This document shows, in pieces, positions 15,460-24,614 of a stretch of 64,000 nucleotides of DNA; position 1 is the stretch's first letter; every line of letters begins with the position of its first letter. Below the pieces are notes generated by a model. That model saw nothing but the letters and a program-made list of their open reading frames with translations. It had not been told where the DNA came from and searched no databases. Origin of the DNA: an uncultured Clostridia bacterium (GTDB lineage: Bacteria; Bacillota; Clostridia; Oscillospirales; Acutalibacteraceae); NCBI GenBank assembly GCA_947628665.1, contig CANRAU010000009.1, positions 19,743 to 83,742 of the forward strand, in the 5' to 3' direction. Position numbers and translations under genes: made by a program.

Positions 15460-15966
15460 TTATACGGGAACGTAGGTTACCGTGTAGGTCAGGGATACCT
15501 TATACACGGCAATCGGAACGCCGTCAAAGCTGTTGACTTGGATGGTGGGGGACTGCGGCGCGGTTGCGTTATCGTTGACCTCGCCGAATGTCGCTGCGTC
15601 GCCGCCCGTAAGCGTGTAAGACAGGAAGTTCACTTCGTCGCCGTCGGGTTTCATTTTGTTCTCGGCGTCGCCGTCGATCTTCACTTTCAGGGATTCGCCC
15701 TTTTGAAGCTGGGAGGTCACATGATAGGCTACATCCTGTGCCTTGGTGTTGCCCCAGGCGATCTCTACATCCGCGGGAATGGTCACGGTGTAGGAACGCA
15801 CTTCCTCGCCGGCTTCATTGGTTGTTTTGGTAAAAACATCTACTTTTTGGGGATCTTTCGGAGTCGGCTGTCCATCTGCGCCGCTTGTAATATCGGCCGC
15901 AAAAGCAGGAACGCAGACCGCAAACAGCATAATGACTGCCAGCAAAACAGAAATTGCTTTTTTCAT
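15460..15966 (-). CDS. Small secreted PADxxIxW-module protein, paralog 5
   Basis: 168 residues with signal peptide MKKAISVLLAVIMLFAVC...AFA after GAGGAG. The mature part begins with a Gly/Pro-rich segment (SGADGQPTPKDPQKVDVF) shared with paralog 4. It continues YTVTIPADVEIAW, VAYHVTSQLQKGESLKV, LSYTLTGGDAATFGEV and VPIAVYKVSLTYTVTYVP. In the last motif the usual TGTVTF is replaced by KVSLTY. Beta-rich, no anchor, no cysteine after the signal peptide. Same operon context as the other paralogs; function unknown. Confidence 0.85.
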   Translation of the reverse strand: MKKAISVLLAVIMLFAVCVPAFAADITSGADGQPTPKDPQKVDVFTKTTNEAGEEVRSYTVTIPADVEIAWGNTKAQDVAYHVTSQLQKGESLKVKIDGDAENKMKPDGDEVNFLSYTLTGGDAATFGEVNDNATAPQSPTIQVNSFDGVPIAVYKVSLTYTVTYVPV

Positions 15967-16008
15967 AATGGTCTACTCCTCACAAAAACTGTATAAAACT
16001 TACTTTCC

Positions 16009-16512
16009 TTACGCCGCAGGAGCCGTGTAAGTTACCGTAAAGGTTACAGATCCGGTGTACTTGGCGACTGCCTGATCGAAAGCATTCACCCTGACCTTGG
16101 GCTGTGCCGTGGGGGTCGTACCCTTGTCGTTAAGGCCTGTGAATTCCTGTGTGTCATTGTCGCTCAAGGTGAAATACAGATAGGTCACGCCGTCGTCCGA
16201 TTCCAGTTTCATTTTACCGCTGTCGTCCGCCTCCACGGCAACGGACAGCTTCGCGCCATATAACAAAACCGATTCGATGCTATACGCCAAATCGTGATCT
16301 GTCTTGTCGTCCCAGGAGATGCCGAGATCGGCGGGAATGGTCACGGTGTAGGTGCTGGTCACATCTGTAATGTCGGTATAAACATCGACCTGATACGGTC
16401 CTTCCGGAGTTGGCTGTCCGGTCGCGTCGTTTTTCACTTCAACCGCAAAAGCGGGTACGCAGACGGCAAACAGCATGCATACTGCCAATAAGACAGATAA
16501 GAACTTTTTCAT
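16009..16512 (-). CDS. Small secreted PADxxIxW-module protein, paralog 4
   Basis: 167 residues, signal peptide MKKFLSVLLAVCMLFAVC...AFA, start marked by GGAAAGGAG. The N-terminal mature segment NDATGQPTPEGPYQVDVYTD matches paralog 5. The module is YTVTIPADLGISW, LAYSIESVLLYGAKLSV, YLYFTLSDNDTQEFTG and AVAKYTGSVTFTVTYTAPAA. No anchor or enzyme motif. Its high similarity to paralog 5 marks a pair formed by a later duplication than the split from paralogs 1-3 (inference from visible identity). Confidence 0.85.
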   Translation of the reverse strand: MKKFLSVLLAVCMLFAVCVPAFAVEVKNDATGQPTPEGPYQVDVYTDITDVTSTYTVTIPADLGISWDDKTDHDLAYSIESVLLYGAKLSVAVEADDSGKMKLESDDGVTYLYFTLSDNDTQEFTGLNDKGTTPTAQPKVRVNAFDQAVAKYTGSVTFTVTYTAPAA

Positions 16513-16581
16513 TGCGCAAACTCCTTTCCGTACAAATTTAAAAGGGTTGCTTTTTCAGCATTCTGCCGAAAGAGGGGATAA

Positions 16582-17061
16582 TTATGCGTCAACAACGGCT
16601 ACGGTGAAGGTCAGGTGCGCTTCATACCCTGCAACAGGCGCGGTCTTCCAGTTTTCCTCGGTAATGCCGATGTTGAGCGTGTTGGTCTGGGTGGTGGTAA
16701 CAGTATCGACCGTCACATCCGTGTCGCCGCCGAGGGTGTAATCCAGCGTGTAATCCAAATATTTCATTTGCTCGTAGTCTTTATGCTTCGTAACCTTGAC
16801 GCTCAGCTGTTTGCCGGCTGCCAAATGGGTGGTGGAGGTGTACTGGATGTCGGTGTTCTTAGTGTTCCAACTGATGTGAGTCTCTGCGGGATATCTCACT
16901 TCGAACGTACCGCCCGCCATAGTTCCGGTGTCGACCTTTACCATCGCGTCGCCGGTATTCGCACCCTTATCTGTGAGCGAATTCTCTACAACAGCAAACG
17001 CGGGGATAGAAATTGCGCAGATCATAAGCACTGCAAGTGCAACAGAAAGAACTTTTTTCAT
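16582..17061 (-). CDS. Small secreted PADxxIxW-module protein, paralog 3
   Basis: 159 residues with signal peptide MKKVLSVALAVLMICAISIPAFA and an AAAGGAG site. The signature is VRYPAETHISW. Next come IQYTSTTHLAAGKQLSVKV, LDYTLGGDTDVTVDTVTTTQ, then the WxxxPVAGY variant ITEENWKTAPVAGYEAHLTF. The Trp-containing C-terminal motif is shared with paralogs 1, 2 and 7 and the giant protein. Predicted beta-sandwich, no anchor. A 69-bp gap separates it from paralog 4. Confidence 0.85.
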   Translation of the reverse strand: MKKVLSVALAVLMICAISIPAFAVVENSLTDKGANTGDAMVKVDTGTMAGGTFEVRYPAETHISWNTKNTDIQYTSTTHLAAGKQLSVKVTKHKDYEQMKYLDYTLDYTLGGDTDVTVDTVTTTQTNTLNIGITEENWKTAPVAGYEAHLTFTVAVVDA

Positions 17062-17150
17062 GATAAAACTCCTTTTTTTATATTAGATTGGGATTGCTTT
17101 GCGGAATGCTTGTAGGATTTGCTGATGGGGCTTGTAAATGAGGTAGTGGC

Positions 17151-17636
17151 TTACGCGCCCAAAACGTCGACGGTGAAGGTCAGGATGTCTTCATACTGAC
17201 CGACAACCGCTTGGTTCCAGTCGTCCGCCGTGATGTCAACGGAAATGGTCTTGTCGGCCGCAGGATAAATCACAGGGCCTGCGCTCGTGAACGCGGTATC
17301 GCCCGAAAGCGCATAGGGCAGGGCGAAGCTGTCCGAAACGGATGCCTGATAGGTCATTTCGTTGTCGCCCGCGACGTCGATTTGCAGGCTCTTACCGTAG
17401 CCAAGGTGGGATTCTACCGAATAGGTCAGTTCGGTGTTCTTGGCGCCCCAGGTGATCTCGGTATCCGCAGGGATGCTGACGGTGAACTTTTCGGCGGATT
17501 CGCCGTGTTCGTCGGTCATGGTCGTCTTAACGATGGTCGTACCCGAGCCGGGGGCAGTCAAGTCCGCGAATGCGGGGATCATCATAGCGAACGCCATAAC
17601 GAGCGCCAAGACAAGTGCGAGAGTCTTTTTCATCAT
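17151..17636 (-). CDS. Small secreted PADxxIxW-module protein, paralog 2
   Basis: 161 residues. The signal peptide MKKTLALVLALVMAFAMM ends PAFA. Two adjacent ATGs follow AGGAG and either could serve. The module shows FTVSIPADTEITW, LTYSVESHLGYGKSLQIDV, FALPYALSGDTAFTS, and a C-terminal ITADDWNQAVVGQYEDILTF. That last motif belongs to a general pattern (ITxxxWxxAxxGxYxDTLTF) that I recall from many exported beta-sandwich proteins of Clostridia. No cysteine, no anchor. An 89-bp gap follows before paralog 3. Confidence 0.85.
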   Translation of the reverse strand: MMKKTLALVLALVMAFAMMIPAFADLTAPGSGTTIVKTTMTDEHGESAEKFTVSIPADTEITWGAKNTELTYSVESHLGYGKSLQIDVAGDNEMTYQASVSDSFALPYALSGDTAFTSAGPVIYPAADKTISVDITADDWNQAVVGQYEDILTFTVDVLGA

Positions 17637-17669
17637 GTATACTCCTTTTCAAAAAATTTGTTTGCACCG

Positions 17670-18122
17670 TTATTTCACATATTCAGCGGTAAACGTCAGC
17701 GTATCGGTATGCTCGCCCGCGGCCGCCTTTTTCCACTGGTCTGCACCGATATTCACGGTAAGCGGGTAGCTCTTGCCGGCCTCGCCGGGGGCGAAGGTGA
17801 TACCGTCCGCACCTGCGAGCGTGTACGCGATCGTCTTTTGCGCGTCTGCCGTGTTGACGAGCTTGTAAGCGTTCTGCGACTCTACGCGCACGTCTACCTT
17901 CGCGGCGGGTTCGATCCAGAGGACAGTCGCCGCCACTTCGCCGATGGCGGTCGAAGACGCTTCCCAATCAATGGTGGTGTCGGCGGGGTAGGTTAGCTGA
18001 TAGGAAGGGCCGTTCCCGTCCGGGCCGTTTTCGGTATAAATCCTGGTGTCATCGGCAAAAGCGGGGATCGCACAAACCGCCAACATCAACAGCGCAAGGA
18101 CGAGCGAAAGGGCTTTTTTCAT
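17670..18122 (-). CDS. Small secreted PADxxIxW-module protein, paralog 1
   Basis: 150 residues from the ATG at 18122, which has AGGAG 9 bp upstream; the ORF-track TTG three codons earlier is less likely. The signal peptide is MKKALSLVLALLMLAVCAIPAFA. The module has YQLTYPADTTIDW, ATVLWIEPAAKVDVRV, IAYTLAGADGITFAPGE, and the C-terminal NIGADQWKKAAAGEHTDTLT. It is the shortest copy and directly follows the giant protein, 44 bp downstream of its stop. Function unknown; all copies together look like structural subunits. Confidence 0.85.
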   Translation of the reverse strand: MKKALSLVLALLMLAVCAIPAFADDTRIYTENGPDGNGPSYQLTYPADTTIDWEASSTAIGEVAATVLWIEPAAKVDVRVESQNAYKLVNTADAQKTIAYTLAGADGITFAPGEAGKSYPLTVNIGADQWKKAAAGEHTDTLTFTAEYVK

Positions 18123-18166
18123 GGTTCTCAACTCCTTTGCAGTAGATTTACTTTATTTGCTAAAGC

Positions 18167-21100
18167 TTATTGTGTACTGCCATCCGAATAGGTGACGGTA
18201 TAGGTAAGCTTCGTTTGGTATTTGTCGGGTACCTTGCCGGACCAATCGGTAACAGTTAGGGTGGGCTTGGGATCGGGCAACGTCTGCTCAGTCATTTGCC
18301 CCTCGAACCTCTTTTGGACGTCAAATTCCGCCGTCGTAAACGCGATCTTGGCGTTGGGGTCGTTGCTGCTGATTAGTTTGCCGGGCTCTGTGCCGGAGTC
18401 TTTGACCGAGACTTCGATATGTCCCTTAGACAAGGTGGTCAAGACCTTATAGGAGACGTCTTGTGCTTTGTCGTCGCCCCACTTAATGGGTATCTCGGCC
18501 GGAATCGACACGGTGTAGTTATCGCCGGGCGCGAAGAGAATCTTGATTTTCTTCGTCAACGGCTGCTGATCGCCGCCAAGAAGCGGCGTGCCATCGCCAT
18601 GGTAGAACTGCACGGTCAATGTATCCGACAGCGCAACCGGCACCTTGGGGTCGGCCGCCAAGCTCACGTTGAAGGTGAAGTTTAAGGGTGCGCCTTGTGT
18701 CGCCTTATTGTTCGCAACCTCGCCGATTTTCGTCTCTGTCTTTAAAGCCGAGGCGTCGTAGCTCGCATCCGCCGGTGTATTGGAGTCAGCCTTATTCGGA
18801 ACGGTCGATTCGCTGGAGGGACGCGTGATTGCTACCGTATAGGCAGCCTCAGGATTCGAGCCGCCCTGCATCGTGACATCCGACATCAGTTTGCCGTTTT
18901 CGGAGGTGACGGTTATGTAGCTGAGCGATTCGGTGTCCGTCTGCGAGGGCAGGAACACGGAATACTGCACGTTGTAGGTCGCCGAGCCTTGGAGTTCATC
19001 CGGCGTCAACGTGACGGTCGCCTCCTCAAGGTCTTTGTCGCTGTTCAGCGCGACCTGCTCGGCAGGGAACAGCGGATAAATACCGTCTGGATAAGTGTCC
19101 TCACCCTTTACCCTTGCATCGCCGTCTAATTTAACCTGGTCGGCTTCTTCGTGCCAAAGGTTATACAAATCCAAAATGCAGTAGTAAGCGGGAATGAGAG
19201 AATGGTACATTTCGTGCTGATCGTACAGCGTCTTCAGCTCAATGGTACTTTCGTTAAACAGCTTTTTGTTTTGGATGGCGTCCAGCGTTTTCGCGTAATA
19301 GTCCTCATACTTCGCTTTGAGATGGAGAACGCCGCCATCCAATTTTACGCCGGTGCTGTTCCAAGTCGTCGTATCATCATCCTCCGGCGTGTTTGCCGCC
19401 CCCGCACCGCACTGGTAAGAATTGACGTTGCAGCGAAGCCTCTGGAGCGTAACGATAATGCCATCGTTGTTTTCCTGACCGAGGTACAGTTCGCCGGGCA
19501 ACATTTTCATATTTCTAAGAATGTACTTGGCGTAATAACCGAGGTCTGTGTACGCTTGCCACGCTTTGGAAAGTGTGCTGCCGCTCGAGTCGTTCAAATC
19601 CGTCGCAAGGGAGAAGAAGAATTTACCGACTGCCGAATCATCAGGAGATGCGTTTCCCGGGTCGTGGTACAGTTCCTCAATCTGTGCGTACGCGGCATTT
19701 GCGGCAGTTAACTCGCCCGCCATATACACCAGACGCTTGGCGTTGGCGTAAGCGTTTTCGAGTTCTGCTTTTGAACCCGCCAACTGCTCTTTCTCGGTTG
19801 GGGACAAGCGTGCATAGCTCTTTTCATACAGGTCGATGATTGCTTGCGCAGCCGCTTCGTCCGTCAAACCGTACTTGGCATAGTCGATTGTCCCATCTTT
19901 TATGTTATACAGGCCGGACATCTCGTTCTCATGACCGTTTCCTGTATACGACTCTTTTGTTTTGGAATCCCAGCCTGCAATCGCAGCTTGAATCGCGCTC
20001 ACGTCCTGCTCGGCAGCGGGTCTACTGTGGTTTGTCGCCCAATCCTGATATGTCAGCAGCGTTTCATGCGCCTTTTTGACGGACTCATGCGTCGTTTGGA
20101 AAGCAGTCAAGCTATTGTAAGCCTGCAACGCCTCGTTGACAGCCGCCAGGAAAGCATCATAATTCTCCCCGTAAGAGTAGGGGTCGATTGCATTGACCTT
20201 TTCTTCGAACTTCAACGCGCTTGAGGACTTGGAATCCGTCAACGCTTCAAAGAACGGGTCTGTATTCGGCCGAGCCGATTTATAGGCATTTTCGTCGTAG
20301 GAGAAGCCGACATTGTCGATGGTGAACGAGCGTCCGTCCATCTGCTTCGCGGCCGCCGCGCCGTCGGTATTCTTCACGTCCAAAGGCGCAACGCCAATCT
20401 GAACGCGGTAGATGCCGTTCAAAGCCTCTTTGTCGGTGCTCATCGAATAGTTATAGTCTCTGCTTCCCACCGCGCCGCGCAAGCCCGACTTGAAATACTC
20501 CAGCGGAATCATGATATACCCGCGGTAATTGTCAAGGGACAGCTCCTCTACGCCGTCGTTGCCGCTCGAGCTGGAGGGCAGCGTATAAATTTTGTTGTCG
20601 ACGTTGCACTGTACCCATTCGCCGGTATTGGGGGACAGCAGCCAAAAGCGTCTGTTGGCTGCGTTGGAGCCGAAGTCGAGCGGGAAATCTTCAAATTCGG
20701 AAGGCGCGTCCGCAGCGTCGTTGACATTGTTCGGGCAATAGGCATGGAGCACAACGGACAAACGGAAATTGGAAAGCTGCGAGAAGTCGGCATAGAACAC
20801 CAGGCAGATGGGCGGGTCGGCGTTGTTATTTGCAATGGTAATGTCGCTGCTTGCGAAGTCGCCCAAGGAATCCAGTCCCGTGGTCTGCTTACGAAGCTCA
20901 GCGGGGTCATCGTTCTCCGCCCCCTTACGGGTAAAGGAAACCGCCGTATAACAGCCGTTGTTTTCAGAATAATACTGGCTGTCGATGGTCGTCGTCAAGC
21001 CGTGCGTACCCATAAAGCCGTTTTCGTCTACGGTCGCCCAAGCGGGGTCCCAATAGATGTCGCCGTTGCTCTTCAGGTTGTTGCCCAACGTATCGACAAC

Positions 21101-23638
21101 GTTGCTATCGCTTGTAGCGTTATCACTTGTATGCCCATTGAAGGTATGCATGGTCGAGCCGGTATAGGTGACCAAACTCTTTTTGAAGCGGTAGTCGGCC
21201 GTGGAGAGATCCGCTACATCGTCACGGTAGTAGTTACCGCCGAGACCCACATTATTCTGTTGCGAACCCGGGTTGCCCGCGTTTGTATCGTTTTCCAGCT
21301 GCCAAGCGCGCGTGCCCACAGTCTCCTGCTCAAAGTCGTTGAACATGATATAGGGCGTACTCGCCAAGGAATCGCCGACGGGAACGGAGTTTTCGCGCAG
21401 CTGGAACGCCATAAGCTGGACATAATCTAACAGCTTTTGCTCGTTCGCACGCCCGAATACGGTCAGCTGATCCAAGGAAAGATGCCGATAAATCTGCCAA
21501 ATCTTCGTAATGGTGTCCTTCGTAGTCTGCGGGATGGTCAGAAGATTTTCATCGGGTCCGGGCAGCTGCTCCAAATCGACAATAAGCGGCTGCACGATGT
21601 CGAGACCGTTGTTGTCCTTGTGGTACGTTGACGGCTCCGCGTTTTTACAGGCTTCCCTCGCATCGGTGAATTTCTTCCAAGCGGCACTCATATTGAGTTC
21701 CGCGGCCTTGGCCGCAAGTTGGTCATCTGTCAGAAACTCATTTCCTATCTCCTTGTTGGCCTCATACCCCTTCTGATAGGCTTGTATCATTTCCTCGATA
21801 TACGCCACTTCGTGGAAATCGCCCCAGTCGGGGTTGCTGTCAAACAATTCGTCGCAAGCGGTGAAAATGGCGCGCGGAATTGCCGTCTTTTGGTCATAGT
21901 AATCCGCCATGGGGTCGCCAATGTTGCCGGTGCCATCGTCGGGGTACGATCCCCCGTCGGTACGGTAAAAGAGGACGTTGTCGATAAAGAAAGACTTATC
22001 GACGGAGTCCGCGCTCGCGCTTTTATAGCTGAAGCCGCATGCCATCATGTCCTCAATGGCCTTGTAGGCGGTTTCACGGTTCGGAATATTGCCGTCCGCA
22101 TCCATCGTCGCGCGTTTGGGGTTATCGTTTGTGACATTCGTAGGGTCGAGATCCACAGCAAGCATTTTGCCGAATTCTTCAGAGTAAGTTTTTCGGGCTA
22201 GATCACTGCTTCCATGACCAAACTTAGCACACAAACCGAAGTGCTGCAGCAAGAGCGCATCCTTGATAGATGTGCCGGCAGGATCGATGGTTACTTCTTT
22301 GCCGAGACTGAAGTGCTTGTCGAACATTTCCTTCATTCTCGCACTCATTGACTCAGTATTCCACCCACTACCCCAATGCTCATTTAATTTAAAATCGTCA
22401 GTATAAGACTGGCTCCAATCATCGTTTTTCGCTGTGACTTTGGAATCCTCGGTCAGGCAGAAGAACTCAATCGGGATACGGATATAGCCGCGGTAATGCC
22501 CTAAATCAATCGTACCTTCCGGCATGCTCTGCTTGAGCCATGTGCCGTCGGCCTGCTGTATGTAGCAATATTCCGGCTTTGTCTCTTTCTCGGACGATTT
22601 TGTATAACCGAGCGTAGAGAAGACATCGCTGTCCGCCGTCAAATAGTCGGTTTCACCTCCACCGGGCGCATCCGCATGCACTTTGCCGCCATCCGAACGG
22701 TACAGGGTCTTTTCGTTGGACGTCATTTGGAAAGAAAGCCCTTGCAGCTCGACCTGCGAAAGGTCTACCCAGAACCAAACCTCTTCGGCGCCGCTATAGT
22801 CCCACATCTGCCGCGAGTAGCGCGTCATAAAGCCGGCGGGGTTTGCTTGCCGAATGGTGAAGCCGTAGCCGACGGTATCCTTGTTGTAATTCTCGCCCGC
22901 GCTCGCGCTCACGTTCTCCTTACCGGTTTGATCGGCCGCGCCGACAACATGCAAATCGCTCTCCGCGCCCTCCGTCAAAACATAGAAAGGCGCGGTAGAC
23001 CCCTCTAAACGATTCTGCTCCATATCCAACATCACGCGCGCGGCGGTTGCACCCGTCGTCAGCGGCGTAATCCCGTCGTAATTCGTGAACTTGGGTACGT
23101 TGGAAACGGCCGTATTCAGCGTTTTGGAGAACCAGCCTTCGCTGTCGTAAGCGGTGATGGAAACGCTGTAGGCGTGGTTGGGATCCAAGCCGTTTTCAAG
23201 CCCCTTAATCCCCTTGATTTCCTCAGCGGTAATGGTTGCCGTGCGGAGTTCTATTTGCTCCGCCGGCTCCGCTTCGGGCTCCTTTACGGTCTTGCGGAGA
23301 ATCACCTTGTCGGTGTGCGGCACTGCGTCTCCCACGTTGCCCATATCCACAAGCTCAAGCATATAGCCTTCAACCACTTTACCCGTCTCGTACTTATCGT
23401 TGTTGGTGGGTAAGGCTTTCGGGAAAGTGACGGAAATGTCACCCTCTCCCGTTTGATAAGCCGAATAGCTGCTCGCCGTCTGCGCCGCAGAATCATCCGT
23501 CGGAAACGTCGGCACGGGATCGTAGGTATGCTGCCATTCCGTCGCCGCAAGAGCCAACGGCAAAGACGTCACGAGCAAAACGACGCACAGCACGGCGGCC
23601 GTTACACCCTTTAGAAGCTTTTTGCTTTTCGTTTGCAT
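18167..23638 (-). CDS. Giant secreted protein (1823 aa) with two jelly-roll-like domains, helical stalk and C-terminal PADxxIxW module
   Basis: Begins MQTKSKKLLKG with a signal peptide ending ALAA; AAAGGAG precedes the start. Two long related regions each end in a YRGYI(R/M)IP(I/L)E(F/Y)F motif followed by a FFIDNVLFY or FTIDNVGFSY strand (near residues 400-560 and 1040-1125), a pattern common in jelly-roll carbohydrate-binding domains. A helical region follows with FIVAR-like segments (AFLAAVNEALQAYNSL, YARLSPTEKEQLAGSKAELE). The last 120 residues hold the same module as the seven small proteins: YTVSIPAEIPIKW, VSYKVLTTLSKGHIEVSV, TVTDWSGKVPDKYQTKLTY. There is no anchor helix or sorting signal. 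It may be the adhesive or capping component of a structure built from the small paralogs (inference). Confidence 0.8.
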   Translation of the reverse strand: MQTKSKKLLKGVTAAVLCVVLLVTSLPLALAATEWQHTYDPVPTFPTDDSAAQTASSYSAYQTGEGDISVTFPKALPTNNDKYETGKVVEGYMLELVDMGNVGDAVPHTDKVILRKTVKEPEAEPAEQIELRTATITAEEIKGIKGLENGLDPNHAYSVSITAYDSEGWFSKTLNTAVSNVPKFTNYDGITPLTTGATAARVMLDMEQNRLEGSTAPFYVLTEGAESDLHVVGAADQTGKENVSASAGENYNKDTVGYGFTIRQANPAGFMTRYSRQMWDYSGAEEVWFWVDLSQVELQGLSFQMTSNEKTLYRSDGGKVHADAPGGGETDYLTADSDVFSTLGYTKSSEKETKPEYCYIQQADGTWLKQSMPEGTIDLGHYRGYIRIPIEFFCLTEDSKVTAKNDDWSQSYTDDFKLNEHWGSGWNTESMSARMKEMFDKHFSLGKEVTIDPAGTSIKDALLLQHFGLCAKFGHGSSDLARKTYSEEFGKMLAVDLDPTNVTNDNPKRATMDADGNIPNRETAYKAIEDMMACGFSYKSASADSVDKSFFIDNVLFYRTDGGSYPDDGTGNIGDPMADYYDQKTAIPRAIFTACDELFDSNPDWGDFHEVAYIEEMIQAYQKGYEANKEIGNEFLTDDQLAAKAAELNMSAAWKKFTDAREACKNAEPSTYHKDNNGLDIVQPLIVDLEQLPGPDENLLTIPQTTKDTITKIWQIYRHLSLDQLTVFGRANEQKLLDYVQLMAFQLRENSVPVGDSLASTPYIMFNDFEQETVGTRAWQLENDTNAGNPGSQQNNVGLGGNYYRDDVADLSTADYRFKKSLVTYTGSTMHTFNGHTSDNATSDSNVVDTLGNNLKSNGDIYWDPAWATVDENGFMGTHGLTTTIDSQYYSENNGCYTAVSFTRKGAENDDPAELRKQTTGLDSLGDFASSDITIANNNADPPICLVFYADFSQLSNFRLSVVLHAYCPNNVNDAADAPSEFEDFPLDFGSNAANRRFWLLSPNTGEWVQCNVDNKIYTLPSSSSGNDGVEELSLDNYRGYIMIPLEYFKSGLRGAVGSRDYNYSMSTDKEALNGIYRVQIGVAPLDVKNTDGAAAAKQMDGRSFTIDNVGFSYDENAYKSARPNTDPFFEALTDSKSSSALKFEEKVNAIDPYSYGENYDAFLAAVNEALQAYNSLTAFQTTHESVKKAHETLLTYQDWATNHSRPAAEQDVSAIQAAIAGWDSKTKESYTGNGHENEMSGLYNIKDGTIDYAKYGLTDEAAAQAIIDLYEKSYARLSPTEKEQLAGSKAELENAYANAKRLVYMAGELTAANAAYAQIEELYHDPGNASPDDSAVGKFFFSLATDLNDSSGSTLSKAWQAYTDLGYYAKYILRNMKMLPGELYLGQENNDGIIVTLQRLRCNVNSYQCGAGAANTPEDDDTTTWNSTGVKLDGGVLHLKAKYEDYYAKTLDAIQNKKLFNESTIELKTLYDQHEMYHSLIPAYYCILDLYNLWHEEADQVKLDGDARVKGEDTYPDGIYPLFPAEQVALNSDKDLEEATVTLTPDELQGSATYNVQYSVFLPSQTDTESLSYITVTSENGKLMSDVTMQGGSNPEAAYTVAITRPSSESTVPNKADSNTPADASYDASALKTETKIGEVANNKATQGAPLNFTFNVSLAADPKVPVALSDTLTVQFYHGDGTPLLGGDQQPLTKKIKILFAPGDNYTVSIPAEIPIKWGDDKAQDVSYKVLTTLSKGHIEVSVKDSGTEPGKLISSNDPNAKIAFTTAEFDVQKRFEGQMTEQTLPDPKPTLTVTDWSGKVPDKYQTKLTYTVTYSDGSTQ

Positions 23639-23670
23639 AGTCGAAACTCCTTTCTTATAAGATAACGGCG

Positions 23671-24492
23671 TTATTTCGCCTTAATAATGGTTTTGAAATC
23701 CATATTGTTCAATGGCCTCTGCTCCTTGTCAAAGCTGTAAGGTCTGAAATGTACGATCACATTGTATTCCCCCGGATCCAGCGCGCGATTTAAGGTGAAT
23801 TTGGAAATCGCGTAGCCGGGCGGGAGCAAATCGGACGTATATAAAATGTCGCCCGTGCCTTTGCCCGTTTTTACATCCAGCATCTCGATCTCGATCTTGA
23901 AATAGCAGGGATTTTCTTTGGGATTGGAGAACACGAAGTTCTGCTCGCGCTGCCCCGCCACCAGATTCATCTCGGCTATGCCGTTGATCTTGATGTTCCT
24001 GCCCTGCGTCTCGGTTTTTGCCGGTACGGAGATGCTGCCTTCGCCGAGCTCCGCGTTGGAATCGATCACGCCCGGCGCCTGGGTCGTCGGTTCGGGCTTG
24101 CTGTTCGCCTTGATCGCGCGATACGACCCGAAGCCGATCGCCGCAAGCAAAAGCAACAAAATCAGCGCCCACAGCAGCCACAACAGCAACATGTCCTTTA
24201 CAACGGCAAGGTATTCATTCTCGCCGACGCATATATACCCACGCACAGACGTATGCGGCATTTTGACCGGCGCATAGACCGTCTCGACCACGCCGTCCTC
24301 CGAAGTCACGCTGCCGATCTCATCGCGACCCGACGAAATCTGCCCCACGACGGAAAATCCGCCCGCAGGATACATGGCCTCCATCTGCTTTTTGGTGTAA
24401 GACGGCGCTTCAAACGCCGTTTTGCGGTTTCGATAGCTTTTTTCGGCCGCTTCCGCCGCAGACGCTAATGAAAAAGAGCGATATTCCGACAA
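23671..24492 (-). CDS. Single-pass membrane protein with extracellular beta domain (first gene of the secreted-protein operon)
   Basis: About 273 residues. I chose the TTG at 24492 because GGAGGG lies 7 bp upstream; the ORF-track start lies inside the structured leader. A cytoplasmic part of about 110 residues includes AMYPAGGFSVVGQI and ENEYLAVVKD. A strong helix (LLLWLLWALILLLLLAAIGF) follows, then a Pro-rich linker and an extracellular beta domain with GIAEMNLVAGQREQNFVFSN, ILYTSDLLPPGYAISKFTLN and ALDPGEYNVIVHF. The C-terminal GYAI...L...GEY pattern is recurrent in Clostridial surface loci. As the first gene with a membrane anchor it could be the assembly base or export partner of the operon (inference). 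Confidence 0.75.
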   Translation of the reverse strand: MSEYRSFSLASAAEAAEKSYRNRKTAFEAPSYTKKQMEAMYPAGGFSVVGQISSGRDEIGSVTSEDGVVETVYAPVKMPHTSVRGYICVGENEYLAVVKDMLLLWLLWALILLLLLAAIGFGSYRAIKANSKPEPTTQAPGVIDSNAELGEGSISVPAKTETQGRNIKINGIAEMNLVAGQREQNFVFSNPKENPCYFKIEIEMLDVKTGKGTGDILYTSDLLPPGYAISKFTLNRALDPGEYNVIVHFRPYSFDKEQRPLNNMDFKTIIKAK

Positions 24493-24608
24493 AATTAGCC
24501 CTCCGAACTGTAAACTCCCGCGCATTTGCGCGTCATGCAGAAAAGTGCGGCTTTTGCACCCCCAAAGAATAGGGGGCATATGCCCTTTTACACAATTCCT
24601 CATTTTGC
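24493..24608 (-). promoter_or_regulatory. Hairpin-rich 5' leader of the secreted-protein operon
   Basis: Between the predicted transcription start and the TTG start codon the leader of about 115 nt holds four successive hairpins: GGGCATATGCCC, CCCCC/GGGGG with a TATTCTTT loop, GCAAAAG/CTTTT-CTGC, and CGCGCAAATGCGCG. The last is followed by GGGAGTTTACAGTTCGG and the GGAGGG ribosome binding site. I could not match it to a known riboswitch. A structured cis-regulatory RNA is likely but unproven. Confidence 0.5.
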
Positions 24609-24614
24609 ATTTTT

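Noticed and set aside
24493-24608. c-di-GMP-I riboswitch, because TGCAAAAGCC resembles the GCAAAGCC core
   Set aside because: The second stem with its GG-receptor and the remaining conserved core are absent.
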